Shown here piece by piece: positions 36,956-49,932 of a DNA stretch of 64,000 nucleotides. The stretch is from Eutypa lata (lineage: Eukaryota > Ascomycota > Sordariomycetes > Xylariales > Diatrypaceae): contig JAKULF010000007.1 in assembly GCA_022661535.1 (NCBI GenBank), forward strand, positions 248,001 through 312,000, given 5' to 3'. A model generated the notes under the pieces. That model saw only the letters and a list, made by a program, of their open reading frames with translations. It had not been told where the DNA came from and searched no databases. The position numbers and the translations under genes were made by a program. How positions within the stretch are numbered: position 1 is the stretch's first letter; every line of letters starts with the position of its first letter.

Positions 36956-39900
36956 TACCTTTTCGTTTTTCGCGCGTTATTAAAGCCGCTTAAATAGCTA
37001 ACGTAACGCGTGCTCGCGTTACGCGTACTAGTATTACCGCGCCTTTTTCGCCTTTACCTTCGCTTTTACTTTTACCTTCGTTACGTTCGCTTAATTATAA
37101 ATTACGCCCGGCCGCGTTTATTGCGTAACGTACCTCGTACTTAAAATGCGTTCGTAATACGCTCGTCGGTTAATTTAATAATTAATGCTTAAAAATTTCG
37201 AATCGTAATTATCGTTATTAAAGTTATTTATTTAAATACTTTTATTAATAAATATAAGTTTTTATTTTTTTATTTATCGTTAATTTTATATTTAATTAAT
37301 ATCTTAATTTTTTCGATTATATTTATTATATTATTTACGCGCTCGTTACTTTTTTAATAATTAATCGTTTTAACTTTAATTAAATAAATTACTTTAATTT
37401 ACTTTTATTATACTTGTATATTAACGCTTATTTAAAAGTTATCGTTTTAATTCGTTATCGCCTTTAATTCTTTTTTAAACTTAACGAAAACAAAAACGAA
37501 AAAAAAAAAAAAAAAAAAAATAATAATAATAATAAAAACGAAAATAAAAACAATTTTAAATAAAATAAAATCGGTTTTTCGTTTTCGAAAATTAACGATA
37601 ATAATAATTTCGATAATAATAATAATATTAATAATAATAATAACGATAATAAAACCGATATAACTTATGCTTTTATAAAAGTTTTATAAGTTTATATAAT
37701 TAATTAAATATTTTTAACGCTTAAAAGTTTCGATTTAAATATTCGTTTTTATTATTATTTTTAAAGCTTTAACTTTTTAATACCTTTATTATTTTTTTTA
37801 ACGAGTTTATATACTTTATAAATTTTAACCTTTAAGTTTAAGCCGGCGTATTTTATATTAAATTTAAAACTATTTACTTTACTTCGTATTTTTCGAAATA
37901 ATTTATTACGTATTTTAAAAATTAAAAAGCATTTTAAAATATTTAAATTTTTATTTATTAAATACTTTAATTAACTTATTAATAAACATTTAATCCGTTA
38001 ATAAATAAATAACTTAAAAAATTTCTTTTTTTTGCTTTTATTTAAGTTATATATTTTAAATATTTATATAATAAAACTTCGTATTTATTCTTTTAATTTA
38101 CTTAATAATTAACTTTATTATTTATTAATTATTATAAAAAATCTTTTATATATCTTTTAATTTAAATTAAAAATTCCGAAATAAATATTTTAAAATAATA
38201 ATTTCTTTAACTATATACTTAAAAATAAATATTTTTACTTTTATAATAAATATAATAATTATATTTTAATAAATTACTTTTTATATTATAAATCCTTTAA
38301 ATAAAAACATTAAATACCTTTATAAAAATCGCTTAATTTTTTTATTATTCGTAAAAAAAACATTTTTTATTATTAATAATATTTATACTTCTTTAAGTTT
38401 ACCTTTATAAATAATACTTAAATACTTAATTATATATAAATACTTAATTACTTTATTTATTACTTTTAAATACTTTAAAAATAAATTTATAAAAAATTTT
38501 AATAAATTAAATATTATAAACGTTATATTTAATTTTATTATAATTACGATATATAATATCAAATTAACTCGCTTTTAATAATCTTTAATCTTTTATTTTA
38601 AAACTTAATTAAAATTTTTTTTTAACGAATTTAATCTTAAAAATATTATTACTTTTTAAGCATTATTAATTAAATTAAAATAAATAACTATTTTCTTTAT
38701 ATATAAATTATAAAAAAAATAAATTTTATATACTTTACGATTTTTAATAACTTTAATATTTAAAAATTAACTTATTAAACTTTAATTCTTTAATTTATAA
38801 ATTAATTTAAAATATCTTTTAAACTTTTAAATTTTTACTTTATACTTTTTATTATATAAAACTAAAATATCATTTATAAAAAATATAAAAAAAACTATAT
38901 ATTATTCGTTATAAAATAAATATAACTTTTTTATTAATAAAATAAACCTCGCTTTTAATAAAGTTAATTTAAACTTTTTATATTATAATAATAACGAATC
39001 TTTAAAATTATAAAATGCTTTTTTAACTTTTAATAAAGTTTTTAACTTTTTAAAATTATTTAAATATTTATAAATCACAAATACGTTTTCGTTTTTTATT
39101 ACATTAAAAAACGTTATTTTAATATTATATTAATTAACCTTTAAATCGAACTTCGTTATTATAATTATAATAATTTTAAAAGTTTTAATTACGAACGTAA
39201 TAACGTAAATTATTATAAATAAATCTTTTTTTTATAAATCTTTTTACATTATAAACCTTAACTTATAACGCTTTAAGTAATTATTTTTATTAAACTTATA
39301 ATTAAATATTTATTTTAACGAAATTAAACGATTTTTCGTTTTTAAACGATTTATTTTTTTAAATATATTTTTATTAATTATAAATTTTATTTTTAAATAT
39401 ACGTTTTTATTAAAGTTTTTATTTAAAAAATAATTAATTAAATTTCTTTATATTTTAAAAAGTTTAAATAATTCATTTTTATATAACCTTTTTTTATTTA
39501 AAACTATAAAAAGTTAAATAATATATTTTTAAAAAATCGTTATTATAATTATAACGTAAAAAGTAATTAATTCTTTTTTTATTTTTTTTAAAGCGTTTTT
39601 TAAAGTAAAAAAATTTAAAAGTAACTTTTTCTTTTTTTTATTTATAATTTCGGAAATTATTATATTTTCGTAAATATTAACGAAGCGTATTTAACGTATT
39701 TCGCTTGCTTTTTTTATAACGAAACCGTTTATTACATAATTATTTTATTTCGTTTAATGGAATTTATTTAAGTCGACTTTTACTTAAAATAATCGAAGTT
39801 TAATACTTTAATGTATAATTAATTCGTAATTTATATATAAACGTCGTTTAATATTTTTTATAATTATTTAAGTTATTTTCGTTATTTAAAGTTAACTTTC

Positions 39901-42900
39901 GCGGCTTTTATTATAAATAAAAGATTTTTTTATAATATTTATAACATTTTTTATTATAATAATAATATCGTTAATATCTTTTTTTTTATTAAAAGTAAAA
40001 CTTTTTACTTTAATTATTTATTAAATATTTAAATCGTTATTAACTTCGTAAAATTTATTTATTTCGATACTTTTTAAAATCCTTTTATTATTTATTAAAT
40101 TTATACTTTATAATAAAGAATTAATATTAAACTTTTCGTTCGTTATTAAAGCTGTTTATTCTTTTTTATTTAAAGTTAAAGTTTTTTTAAAAGTTTAAAG
40201 TTTTATTATTTTTTAATTTTTTATTAAAATAAACTTTTTCACTTTTAAGTTTAAGCTTTTTAATTAACTTTTTAAAAGATTTAAATCTTTTTAATTTTAT
40301 AAAACTAACTTAAAGATAAACGAAATATACTTTTTCTTATAATTTTACGCGTTTAATAAATTAAAAATATATAACTTTATTATTTATTTTTTAAATATAT
40401 AAAAAATTTAAATAAACTTTATAAAAACGAATATAAAAATCGTTTTTTTCGCTTTTATCTTTTCTTTATAAAAAAGTTTTTCATTAAAGTATACATTACG
40501 CGTAATAATTACTTTATTTAAACTAAAAACTTAAATTTTATAAAAATTAATTATAACGTAACTTATTAAATAACTTATATACGCCTTAAATATCATTTTA
40601 AATATTCTTTGGTTTTTATAAGCTTTTTAATTCTTTATTAATAAGTACGCTTTATATTCGTATATATATATTAATTTAAAATTAAATTAAAAATTAATAA
40701 TTAACTTTTTAAAAATCTTTAAATTATATTATCGAAAATAATTTTTAAATTAACTTTTAAACACTTTATTAAAGCTTTTAAAGTTATATATTAAATTAAA
40801 ATTTATATTATATAATTAAATCGTTTCGTATTAAACTATTTTAAATTAAAGCTTTTATAAAAGGTTTATATTATTTATTATAATAATATATTTAAAAATA
40901 AATACGCTTTTAACGCGTTCTTTACTTTTTATAAACTTTTTCGTATATAAAAATAATATTTTAATTTTTATTTCTTTAATTTTAACTTAATGTTAAAATT
41001 TAATAAATCTTATAATATTAATCGTATTAATATTATTATTTTACTTAATTTTATAAATATAAAACCGCTTTTTTTTATATATTTAACTTTTGAAATTTTA
41101 TAAGATTTTTATAATAACTTTTTTTTTTTTACTTATAATTAAATATTTATAAAACGTTTCGTTATACTCATCTTTAATTATTAATAATTATTTAATTTTA
41201 TTATATCTTAAAAAATAATTAAATTAATTTTAATATATACGTTAAAAAAGCTTAAATAATTTATTTTTTAATGATTTTTTCGATATTACTTTAATAATAT
41301 ATATATAAACGCAATACTTATACTTTAATCGTATTATATCATTAATTTTAACGTTTTAAATATATTTAATAAATATTTTAAAAACTTTAAAACTTAAATA
41401 CTTAGCTTTTTTATATTATAACTTTTTTAAATCTTTTTAAAAACATAAATAATTTATTAAAAATTTTTACATTTTTAATTTTTATTTAAATTATAATATA
41501 AAAAACATTATAATATTTATTAAATTTACGAAAATCTCGATTAAAACGCTTAAATAATTAATAATTACTTTATATTTAAAAAAAATTAAATTACTTTAAC
41601 TTTTAAACTTAATAATAACATAATTATTACTTATATTATTTATTTTTAAAAAAACGTTAAATTTATAATATTAAATACTTTTCTTTTTTAAACAAGCTTT
41701 TAATATAATATTAAAATAAAACCTTTTCATTATTATTACATTTTCCAAAATTAAATTAATACATTTCTTTTTAAAATCGTTAAAAAAAACATTTTTAATT
41801 ATTTAAATATTAAATCTTAAAATTAAAAATAAAATAATATTTACTTTTACGATTTTTTCGTCGATAACTTTATAATATATACTTAAAACGATTAAATCCT
41901 TATTATTAATTAAATATATAATATTATAATTATTTATTAAAATAAAGTTTATAAAAAAATACCTTTTAAAAAAAAACATAAAATATATTTCGAAAACGCT
42001 TTAATTTAATAAAATAAAATCGATTACGATTATTAAAATATTTTAACCTTTTAAAAGCCCTTATAAAAAAGCTTCTTTAAGTTTATTTATAACGTTTAAT
42101 AAGCTTTACTTAATTAATTAAACTCGTAAATCTTTATATTATAAAAACTTAAACTTTTTAAAAATATTTTCTCGATAATTATTTTTTATATTTAAAATAA
42201 CTTTCTTAATAAACTTTTTAATAATTATCGTTTTAAATATATTATAATTTACGAATTTATAAAAATACTTTATATTATACGTAAATAAATAAAAATACTT
42301 ATAATTATTATTTTAACGATTCTTTAATTTTTTCAACTTAAATTTAAAAAAGTTCCTTAATAAAAATAAATTCTTTTTTAAAATAATAAAAATTCTTAAC
42401 TTACTTATTAACGCGCTTATACGATTTTCCTTAAGCATTATATAAAAAAAATTACTATAATGTTTTAAAAAACAAATCTTTTCGCTTTAAATATCTTTTT
42501 TAATAATCTTTTAAAACTTAATATTCGTTTATAAATTAATCATTTTAAAATTAAACGCTTTTAAAAAAATCTTTATAATAATTACTTTTTTAATTTTTAA
42601 AACCTTATAAATCTAAGCATTATAAAACGCTTTTAATTAATTATAATATTAACGCTTTAACTTAACGTTACTTTATTCGATTTAAGTAAAAACCTCGTTA
42701 TAACGCTAAATAATTATAGTTTTAATATTCGTTTTCGTAAATCCATAATATAACTTAATTTTTTTTATTAATTTTTAAGTAATAAAATTTTATTTTATTA
42801 TTAACTTTATTTAAACATTTATTAAAATTACTTTTTTTATTAATTTATTAATTTATTTTTAAAAAATTATAAACTTTAAAAACATTTAAAAACGTTTAAG

Positions 42901-43449
42901 TTATTAAAGTAAAAGTTTTTTAAATTTTTTTTTATATTTAATATTAAATTCGTTATTTAATTTCGTTTTTTAAAACGATTTATTATTTTTTTATTTAAAT
43001 AAAAATTTTTTTTAATCTTTAAAAATAATAACGTACGCTTTATTCTTTTATTTTTAATATTTAATATAAAATTTCTTAAATATAAAATTATATAATTAAA
43101 ATAAATAAATTTTTAATTTCTTATTATTTTTAAAATTAATATAAAGTTAAATTTAAATTATATTAACGTAATATTATAATTAATTATATTAATAAAAAAA
43201 AAATTTTCGATTTATTATTATAACGTTTATTAAAAAAATTACATAATTAATATTCGAAAAAGTTATATTATAAAATAATTATATAAAGCGTAATAAATTA
43301 TTATTAAATACTTTATTAAAAATAAAATATAATAATAATATAAATAAAAATATAATAAATTAAATATATATATAATTAATTTTACATAATAATTAATATA
43401 TTTACGAAATATTATATAATATAATAAAATTAAAATTAATTTAAAACGT

Positions 43450-43635
43450 TAAGTTTATAATTATTACGTATAAATTAATTTAAAAATAAAATATAAATTA
43501 TTACGAATAATAATAATTATTTAAAATGTTTTAAAACTTAAAATAAATAATTAAAAAAATCTATATATAATATAAAAATACTAAATATAAGATTATCTTA
43601 CTTCGAAAGTTTAATAAGCAGCTTTAACTATAACA
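43450..43635. repeat. right terminal direct repeat (LTR) of the RIP-degraded element
   Basis: Partner of 36273-36458. Here the right, outer end keeps the less mutated form (TTCGAAAGTTTAATAAGCAG), while the inner end is AT-converted. Mutation therefore fades toward the flanks on both sides. Confidence 0.75.
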
Positions 43636-43801
43636 CGAGCATTTAAATAACTTATTATTTAAAAAAACCATAATAATACTTCCCTTCTATTAGTATAAGT
43701 ACTCGATGAATATCCATAACACTATAACAAAGCATATCGCTTAATAGCCTTAGTTAAGTGGGCCTACCTAGCGTACCAAATATTCCATGTAATCAATCTT
43801 A

Positions 43802-44340
43802 TGAGCCACCCTATTCGGGCTATATATTTTATTCGGGCTATACAGAAAATAAATTTACAATCCACTTGCCAGCTGCCCCGAAGTGTATAATGTACCCTTC
43901 CATTTCTTTTTACAAAGCCTTCGCTTTTAATGCCACTTAATCATCGCTACCACTTAGCTGTCATTGCCACTTAGCTGTCGCTGCCATTTAGCTGTCGCTG
44001 CCATTTAGCTGTCGCTGCCATTTAGCTGTCGCTGTTATTTAGCTACATTGCTGCAAGTTTTATAGGCCTCCGAGGAGGGTTAGGGCAACGCTGCAAAGCA
44101 GGTTAAGGCAGCGTTGCAAAGTAAATCGGGACAACGTTGTAAAACAGGCAAATGTAAGTTAAGGTAACTAAGTAATAGTGATACTTAATAGCTAGGTAAT
44201 GGCAGCTATAAGTATGCAAGTATATGCTAGTGATGGTTGTGATAAGGTACATCAATTGCTTAGTGGCAGCTGGCAAGTGGATTGTAAATTTATTTTCTGT
44301 ATAGCCCGCTCAAGGGATATAGCCCGAATAGGGTGGCTCA
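43802..44340. mobile_element. MITE-like element with 76-bp terminal inverted repeats
   Basis: The left arm (43802-43877) begins TGAGCCACCCTATTCGGGCT and is repeated in inverse orientation at 44265-44340, differing mainly in one ~8-base patch. The element is 539 bases and non-coding. ATCTTA directly precedes the left arm (43796-43801) and directly follows the right arm (44341-44346), a probable 6-base target duplication. Inside are 17-base tandem repeats and a second set of degenerate ~25-base repeats around GGCAACGCTGCAAAGCAGG. A non-autonomous DNA transposon is the natural reading; the superfamily is unassigned. It lies about 170 bases outside the RIP-degraded element and shows little RIP itself. 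Confidence 0.85.
43931..44049. repeat. seven 17-bp tandem repeats inside the MITE
   Basis: Unit TGCCATTTAGCTGTCGC. The three central copies are identical and the outer copies are more diverged, as expected of slippage-driven arrays. Confidence 0.9.
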
Positions 44341-44346
44341 ATCTTA

Positions 44347-47051
44347 TTGTTTGTTCTTAGTTTTACTAGTTGTTATTACCGAAATTCAGTGCCATGTGGA
44401 TGCTCACGTCTACCTGAAAGCTGGGAAAGATACTATATATTATATTGCCTAGAGAATCTGCCTGACTTATAATAGGTGTTAAATACATAGCAACTCTCCA
44501 TGCCTTAGAAGTTACTGTGAACACTTTAGGGCACCAGTGTATTGTCCTGACAACCCCTTTACTAATACGCCATGGGCTGACATGCGGAAATATCAGGTGC
44601 ACCCCATTTGCGGACAGATAATAATTTCATTAACAGTTGATAAGGGTATTATTTATTGTCAATTTATTGTTTGCTATTATGTTTGAGCTGGGGTTAAATC
44701 CAACGCTGCGGGTGTAAGTCGTTTAGATAGCCTGGGCATCCATTCATATCCTCCTTCTTGGGAAAATAAGCAATTGAGCAACTGTAGCAAACCAAGCAAC
44801 CAGGTCGGACGGAAGAATAGCTCCATACATCACGATTCACGGATCTGGATGATATCACCCAAATAGCCATATTTCTGACCTGGACGTTTCCTGACAATAA
44901 TACACCAAACTTCCTAAGCTCCCCGGAGGAAGACTTGATATTGTTAACCACCAATTTAAACATAAATTCCTGGACCCTTATGTTCCCTGGCCTGATTTCC
45001 CCAAACATGGAATATTTGGTGTCCTACACAACTCCCCAACATTATCTTATCCGTATCGCAATCTCTTTGAAACAAAACACCCATTCGTTATAATCTGTCA
45101 GCATGCTGGACTGGCTGACTCTATAATACAGGTGCGCAGGAGCCTGCAGTCTTTGGTAACCACAGAACAACATGTATTATTGCACCGATACATGAGGTCC
45201 TATATTCATTTGTACCCTTGAACAACATACGGATCAAAGAAAGACACAGAATCCGCCAGAAAATACCGGATGAAGCCCTCGACCCCTTTACTCTGCGTGA
45301 GCCCCACTTATACTCTTCTGGCCTTGTGGAAGGTATCTTCTCTTGGTGCTGTATATATATTCCCGATCACGAGTAACGTGTTCCCCACTTTGCAAATATA
45401 TCAATCAAGCTTATACGTGTATCTGACAGGCGGTCAACCAATTTGATTGAATGGTTCTATTACTCCTATTTGGATACGCTGATGGATGTCTTCGTGATCG
45501 CTTTAGACCTTGTTATGAACCTCGAGCTGAGTACTAGCTACTTAGTAGGGCATCTGCAGTCTCCAAGACGTTAGAATGCTGGGAGGCTTTTACTCCAACT
45601 CTATGGATAGGGCGCATTTTGTGTCAGCATTACTTCGCATGTGCCAATGAAATCGTAAAAGTTGATGTACGGACTTCCTAGGTCTCCGGAATTGCGAGCA
45701 ACTATTCGAGAAGCAGCCAATAAAGCAACAGAAGGCATTACGTAATGGATGAAAAGCCTTAAATTCTATTTACTTTTGTTAATTCTTTATCATATGTAAA
45801 AGCCTGGTGGAGCGTTGAAGGGGGCGTGCGTTAAGGGGTGGTTTATATATTATTTATTAATTCTTTTAAAGGACCATGGATATGTTTTCATTCTCTATTT
45901 ATCAGCATCAATACTGCCATACTTAATCCCACAGCTAATAGTGTCGAATCTGTCAACAAAGACTCCGGCTAGGCAGTATGTGAGCCAATGCCTAAGCCGC
46001 TATTCCATCCACCTCGGCACAATACATACGGCGCCACCGGCGGGTATAGCGGTCTAGGCAATGCCTCTCAGTATAGAGATTCATTCAGATATTTGCGATG
46101 TTATGTGCATTTGATTCTCTTATAACATGCTGAATTACTTGAGCGGCAGGCACTTGAGAACGTAACGCAATATTGAGAAGCTGAAGCTGAGGCTAGATAA
46201 GATTGGGAAAGCGGATAAGCTGAAGTTGAAAATTGCCGTGCAAGCATAGTCGATTAATATAGGGATTAGGTAGACCATTTCCCGCGGTAGTAAACGAGAA
46301 AGTATGAACGTATACTCTTTCTCTTCACGTTAGAGAAGAGCTGTGCTTATTGATAAATATATGGGCTGCGGTGAATTCTCCTTAATAAATTAATACCAAG
46401 GCTAGCCAAGATGGGCTATTGTCATCTTAAGGTCTATGACATTTAGTTTCGTATCGATATTATTAATGATTACGTAGGGTTGCACCGATTAATTCATGGT
46501 CATACTTACATTCTTAAATTCTTTCAAATTCCACAATATCAAGCATGTCACTTCGCATGACGAGGCTGATAATGTGCCGCATATACAGACTATGAACCAA
46601 TTTGAATAAACGAACTATAAACGTTTGAGAAGAAACTGATTTATGTTAGAGGTGATGGTTTGGTGGTCTTTGAAATATGAGCAAACACGGACTCGGGAAT
46701 ATCCGACAAATTCCCCCTAAACTACCAATGAATGCTGTTAAACGTATTACTGGAATTCCTGAACAGACCGTTCGATAACGCCCTTCAAACCACATCACTG
46801 TATTCATAATATCACCGTGAGCAATCGCTACAAGCTACAACCCATTTCGCATATGAACTAGCCAAACGAACAACTAGTATTGTCCAGCTGCATATCTTTC
46901 GGCCTCGGAGATCTTGTAAGTTACCATTCTCTCTTAACACATATTATATCGGCTATCCTTTGCTAATTCTACGCAATGTTTTAGCTTTCAACATAACTGT
47001 TGACCAACAAGATTCGAGAGAAACTACAAACTCTAGCACAAGCTATAACCA
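44347..47051. other. 2.7-kb stretch without a supportable gene
   Basis: Short frames exist (a 104-codon minus frame at 44694-45008, an 80-codon plus frame at 45815-46057), but none has family-like text or splice structure. It probably consists of decayed accessory sequence. The last 130 bases before 47052 include a plausible 5' UTR intron (donor TTGTAAGTT near 46917, acceptor TTTTAG near 46984). Confidence 0.4.
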
Positions 47052-47267
47052 ATGTGCCACACGGAGATGTATGACTTGTACTGTGCAAACCACAAGTCTC
47101 GTTTAGTCAAAAAGAAGCACATTTCGGAAGTTTACTGCGATCCAGTATTTAAATCAAATCTAGAATGGGGTTCATGTGGGCAAGAGATAAAGCAATGGGT
47201 GAAACCTCCAGTGTATACTGCTCTATGTAAGGAATGTGCACCCGCACCGGCGCCGGGATCAACTTAG
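47052..47267 (+). CDS. small Cys-rich protein, 71 residues, unknown
   Basis: An ATG in a good context (AACCAATG) opens a 71-residue basic protein with six cysteines at 2, 11, 29, 42, 59 and 62 and no signal peptide. The ending CKECAPAPAPGST and the spacing YDLYCANHK and VYCDPV suggest a small metal-binding protein. I do not recognise a family. A spliced leader seems to precede it. It could be a chance frame, although the cysteine density and regular spacing argue against that. Confidence 0.45.
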   Translation: MCHTEMYDLYCANHKSRLVKKKHISEVYCDPVFKSNLEWGSCGQEIKQWVKPPVYTALCKECAPAPAPGST

Positions 47268-48640
47268 TCGATACAGATGGGGTGCAGGCTGTATATTGAG
47301 GGTCTTGAAGATATTCTATTCTATGAATATGTTGTATGGGAGCATTTATATACTGGATACATGTATAGCTGCTATATAGATTCACTATATGTCCTACAAA
47401 TTGAGGATGTGTCGAATCACAAACGCCCCTATCTCGGTTGAATCCGAAATATAAATACACACAAAGGATTCAACCATTATCATCCTCATGGGGATAAATA
47501 GAACTAGTGTCGATACCCTGGCATTCTACAAATTCCGTGAGCTGTGCTACGGGTATATATCCGATGAATTGTTGGGTCAGTTAAACAGGCGTATAGATCA
47601 TTTTACACTTCCCACGATGAGAATTGAACATAACTACGCAAGAATATGTAAAAGTCCGAATATCACAGGAAGCAGCTGGGCCTAGGATGTAACAGGCTAT
47701 GCTTATTTAATATACATAATGTACTAAAAGGCTCACGAATACGTAAAGACTCCAAGGAGTATACTAGGAAAAACACGGAAAATGCGAAAGCTGTAGCATA
47801 ATAGTATAGAAATCCTTCGAATATAATCAACGCAGCATATCCATACATTAGTTTAACTAATGTGTATGTATATCTCACGGGGGCAGCAAACAACACGTGG
47901 ACCTTGAGTCATCTTCTGCTCTGGAACTAGAACTGGCAGTACTAATAGGGAGAAAATAGTAATAGTAATACTTCGTCTTATTCTAGTCATACCATCTGCT
48001 AAAACCAACAGAATTGTATAGGAATGGAGGTAACAGTATACCGAGCATGGAGGCCGTATTATTGAGGATGTTTCACTAGGATTAAGTTATACCCTCTCTA
48101 AGATCAAATTAATGTATAGCTAGATTTTCAGATGATGGCCTGTGTCTATACTAAGAAGTTTGTAGGGAATAATTATAGAATTCAAAGAGTCCTCAACGTC
48201 ATATAATTGCACGATAGTTAAGTTTTAGACTGTCAATATACAGTGCCTGTAGCCTTGTCACTTCGGCCACACACACCACATGACGTAGATATTCTTACGG
48301 AGTAATGCTAAAATTATGGAATATCAGGATTGCTGGATTCATTAATACATCCGGAACCTGAAAACCAGCAAATAATAGTCACCATACATTGAACCTGGTT
48401 AATTGACTTCGACTGCCATAGGAACAGCTCCCAAACTATGTGACACTAAAAAGATTTCCGGAAAGCCTATTGTATGGTACATAATGTCAAATACACCGAT
48501 ACTACAGCGTGAAAGTAATATGATGGCCCTAACTGTTAAACATCGAATGTTCTGTCTGTGCCGCGCATCTAGGTGGTTTGCAGCACTTTCCATGCAGAGA
48601 GCTTGACTCTGTATTGACCACACACTACCTCTAAGATGAA
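47268..48640. other. intergenic; no gene seen
   Basis: AT-rich 1.4 kb with small frames only (65 codons at 47488-47685, 77 codons at 47663-47896). Nothing recognisable. Confidence 0.4.
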
Positions 48641-49431
48641 TTATTTTCGATACCATATCCTGGACTTCCGCGAGTTCCTGATCTTCTTCTGGAGCTGGAA
48701 GATCCCATACATCAGAGCCTCGGCGGTAGGCGGGCAGCCCGGAACGTAGATATCGACCGGCACGATACGGTCGACCCCCCTGACCACGCTGTAGCTGTAG
48801 TGATAGTAGCCTCCGCCGTTAGCGCAGCTGCCCATGCTGATGACCCATCTCGGCTCCGGCATCTGATCGTAGCACTGCCGAAGTGCTGGTCCCATCTTGT
48901 TAGTCACCGTGCCGGCCACTATCATGACGTCGGCCTGGCGCGGTGACGCTCGGAAGATGATTCCCAGGCGGTCCTGGTCGTATCGAGGCATGGACACGTG
49001 CATCATCTCGAGGGCACAGCACGCGAGGCCAAAGCTCAGGGGCCAGAAAGAGCCATTGCGTGCCCAGTTCGCAACCTGATCAAATGTCGTCCTGCATAAT
49101 AGGTGACAGTGTCAGCGAACGTCGCGTTGGGCGTGTGTGGAGTGAGTAGCCTACAGGAGATGCTCGGCAAGGCCTGAAGGCTTGACTTCGGTAGATAGTT
49201 TTCGCTCTCGACGAACGGGCTTTGGTACCGTCGCTGTCTCGTCGGTGCTGGACTGGGAAGACCTGTTCTCAGCAGTGCATGAGAAAAGCCGTGAGGTCCC
49301 CCCAGGACTACGAAAAGATGGTAGTGCTATATTTCGGGACATAATTCCACCTGCAAGGTCAGTAGGTCCTTTCAAATCTCCAAGTAACTATTATAATCGA
49401 ACTTACTGAATACTCGTCGTGTGGTACTCAT
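48641..49431 (-). CDS. complex I PSST/NDUFS7-type subunit (divergent copy)
   Basis: Mitochondrial NADH:ubiquinone oxidoreductase subunit that holds iron-sulphur cluster N2 and lines the quinone site. Exons 49407-49431, 49155-49368 and 48641-49091 give 229 residues. The N-terminus is basic and Ser/Arg-rich, as in a mitochondrial presequence. All four N2 ligands are present: Cys104-Cys105 in [10 protein letters not shown], Cys169 in MGSCANGG and Cys199 in [29 protein letters not shown] and [13 protein letters not shown] are family-typical. Several positions differ from the canonical protein as I remember it: [13 protein letters not shown] instead of a WARQSSLWPMTFG-like text, and [10 protein letters not shown] instead of VRGCDRIVPV. 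This suggests a paralogue rather than the housekeeping gene. It is divergently arranged with a regulator 500 bases away. Confidence 0.9.
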
Positions 49432-49600
49432 CTTCCTGGGAAACTTGGAGGATTTAGGTGAAGAGAATACGATGTGAATACGACGTGACAATACCCGGCA
49501 CCATTCCGGAAAGGTTGCCAGTAAGATCTAGGAGACCCTTTGAGGGAACACGGATTGGAAATCATTGGGAATGGTAGCGAGGAACCGTCCGGATCCACCG

Positions 49601-49862
49601 TCGGGATAAACCCACACTGGGCAGTGGGTGCTCAGGAACTAAGTAGTAGATATGGCGTGAGATCAAGGGAAAACCATACTTTCGGATTTGAATATATGGT
49701 CATCGTGATTGGTATATGGGGACTTCTCCAGTGCAGGTCCATACCTCCTTTAAGTTAGTTGCCGGGTTGTTCGGATACTTAGTGGATGCCGGTCGGGAAA
49801 AACCCACAAACCCACCAATGTATCCGGGGAAAACCCACCGATCGACCTCGGGAAAAACCCAC
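49601..49862. promoter_or_regulatory. four copies of a 15-bp motif in the divergent promoter
   Basis: The word TCGGGAAAAACCCAC occurs exactly at 49793-49807 and 49848-49862. Near copies are TCGGGATAAACCCAC at 49601-49615 and CCGGGGAAAACCCAC at 49824-49838. All are on the same strand, three of them within 70 bases, just upstream of the regulator's ATG at 49933. The CGGG core and half-palindrome GGG...CCC fit a binding site for a zinc-cluster protein, so autoregulation and co-control of the NDUFS7-like gene is plausible. Confidence 0.6.
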
Positions 49863-49932
49863 ATCATCCGCCCCAGTCCACGTTCTCTCTGACTACACGT
49901 CCTCACTGCAACGTTCTTAAACGCGAATAAGC

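Larger units (their letters stand above)
36273..43635. mobile_element. RIP-degraded LTR-type retroelement, ~7.36 kb
   Basis: An extremely AT-rich block with no open frame of 60 codons on any strand over about 8 kb, bounded by two direct copies of a ~186-base sequence at a constant offset of 7177 bases. Remaining cytosines sit mostly in CpG, while CpA/TpG are strongly depleted (for example 36960-37200). That is the expected footprint of repeat-induced point mutation, which prefers CpA. Long T and A runs (36814-36844, 37499-37520) and AAT repeats (about 36925-36953) occur inside. Length and terminal direct repeats fit an LTR retrotransposon, but all coding text is destroyed, so gypsy versus copia and the orientation cannot be decided. 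Target-site duplications were not identified. Confidence 0.8.

Noticed and set aside
44694..45008. 104-codon minus-strand frame as a possible gene
   Set aside because: No family-like content, no neighbouring exons, and located in decayed sequence.
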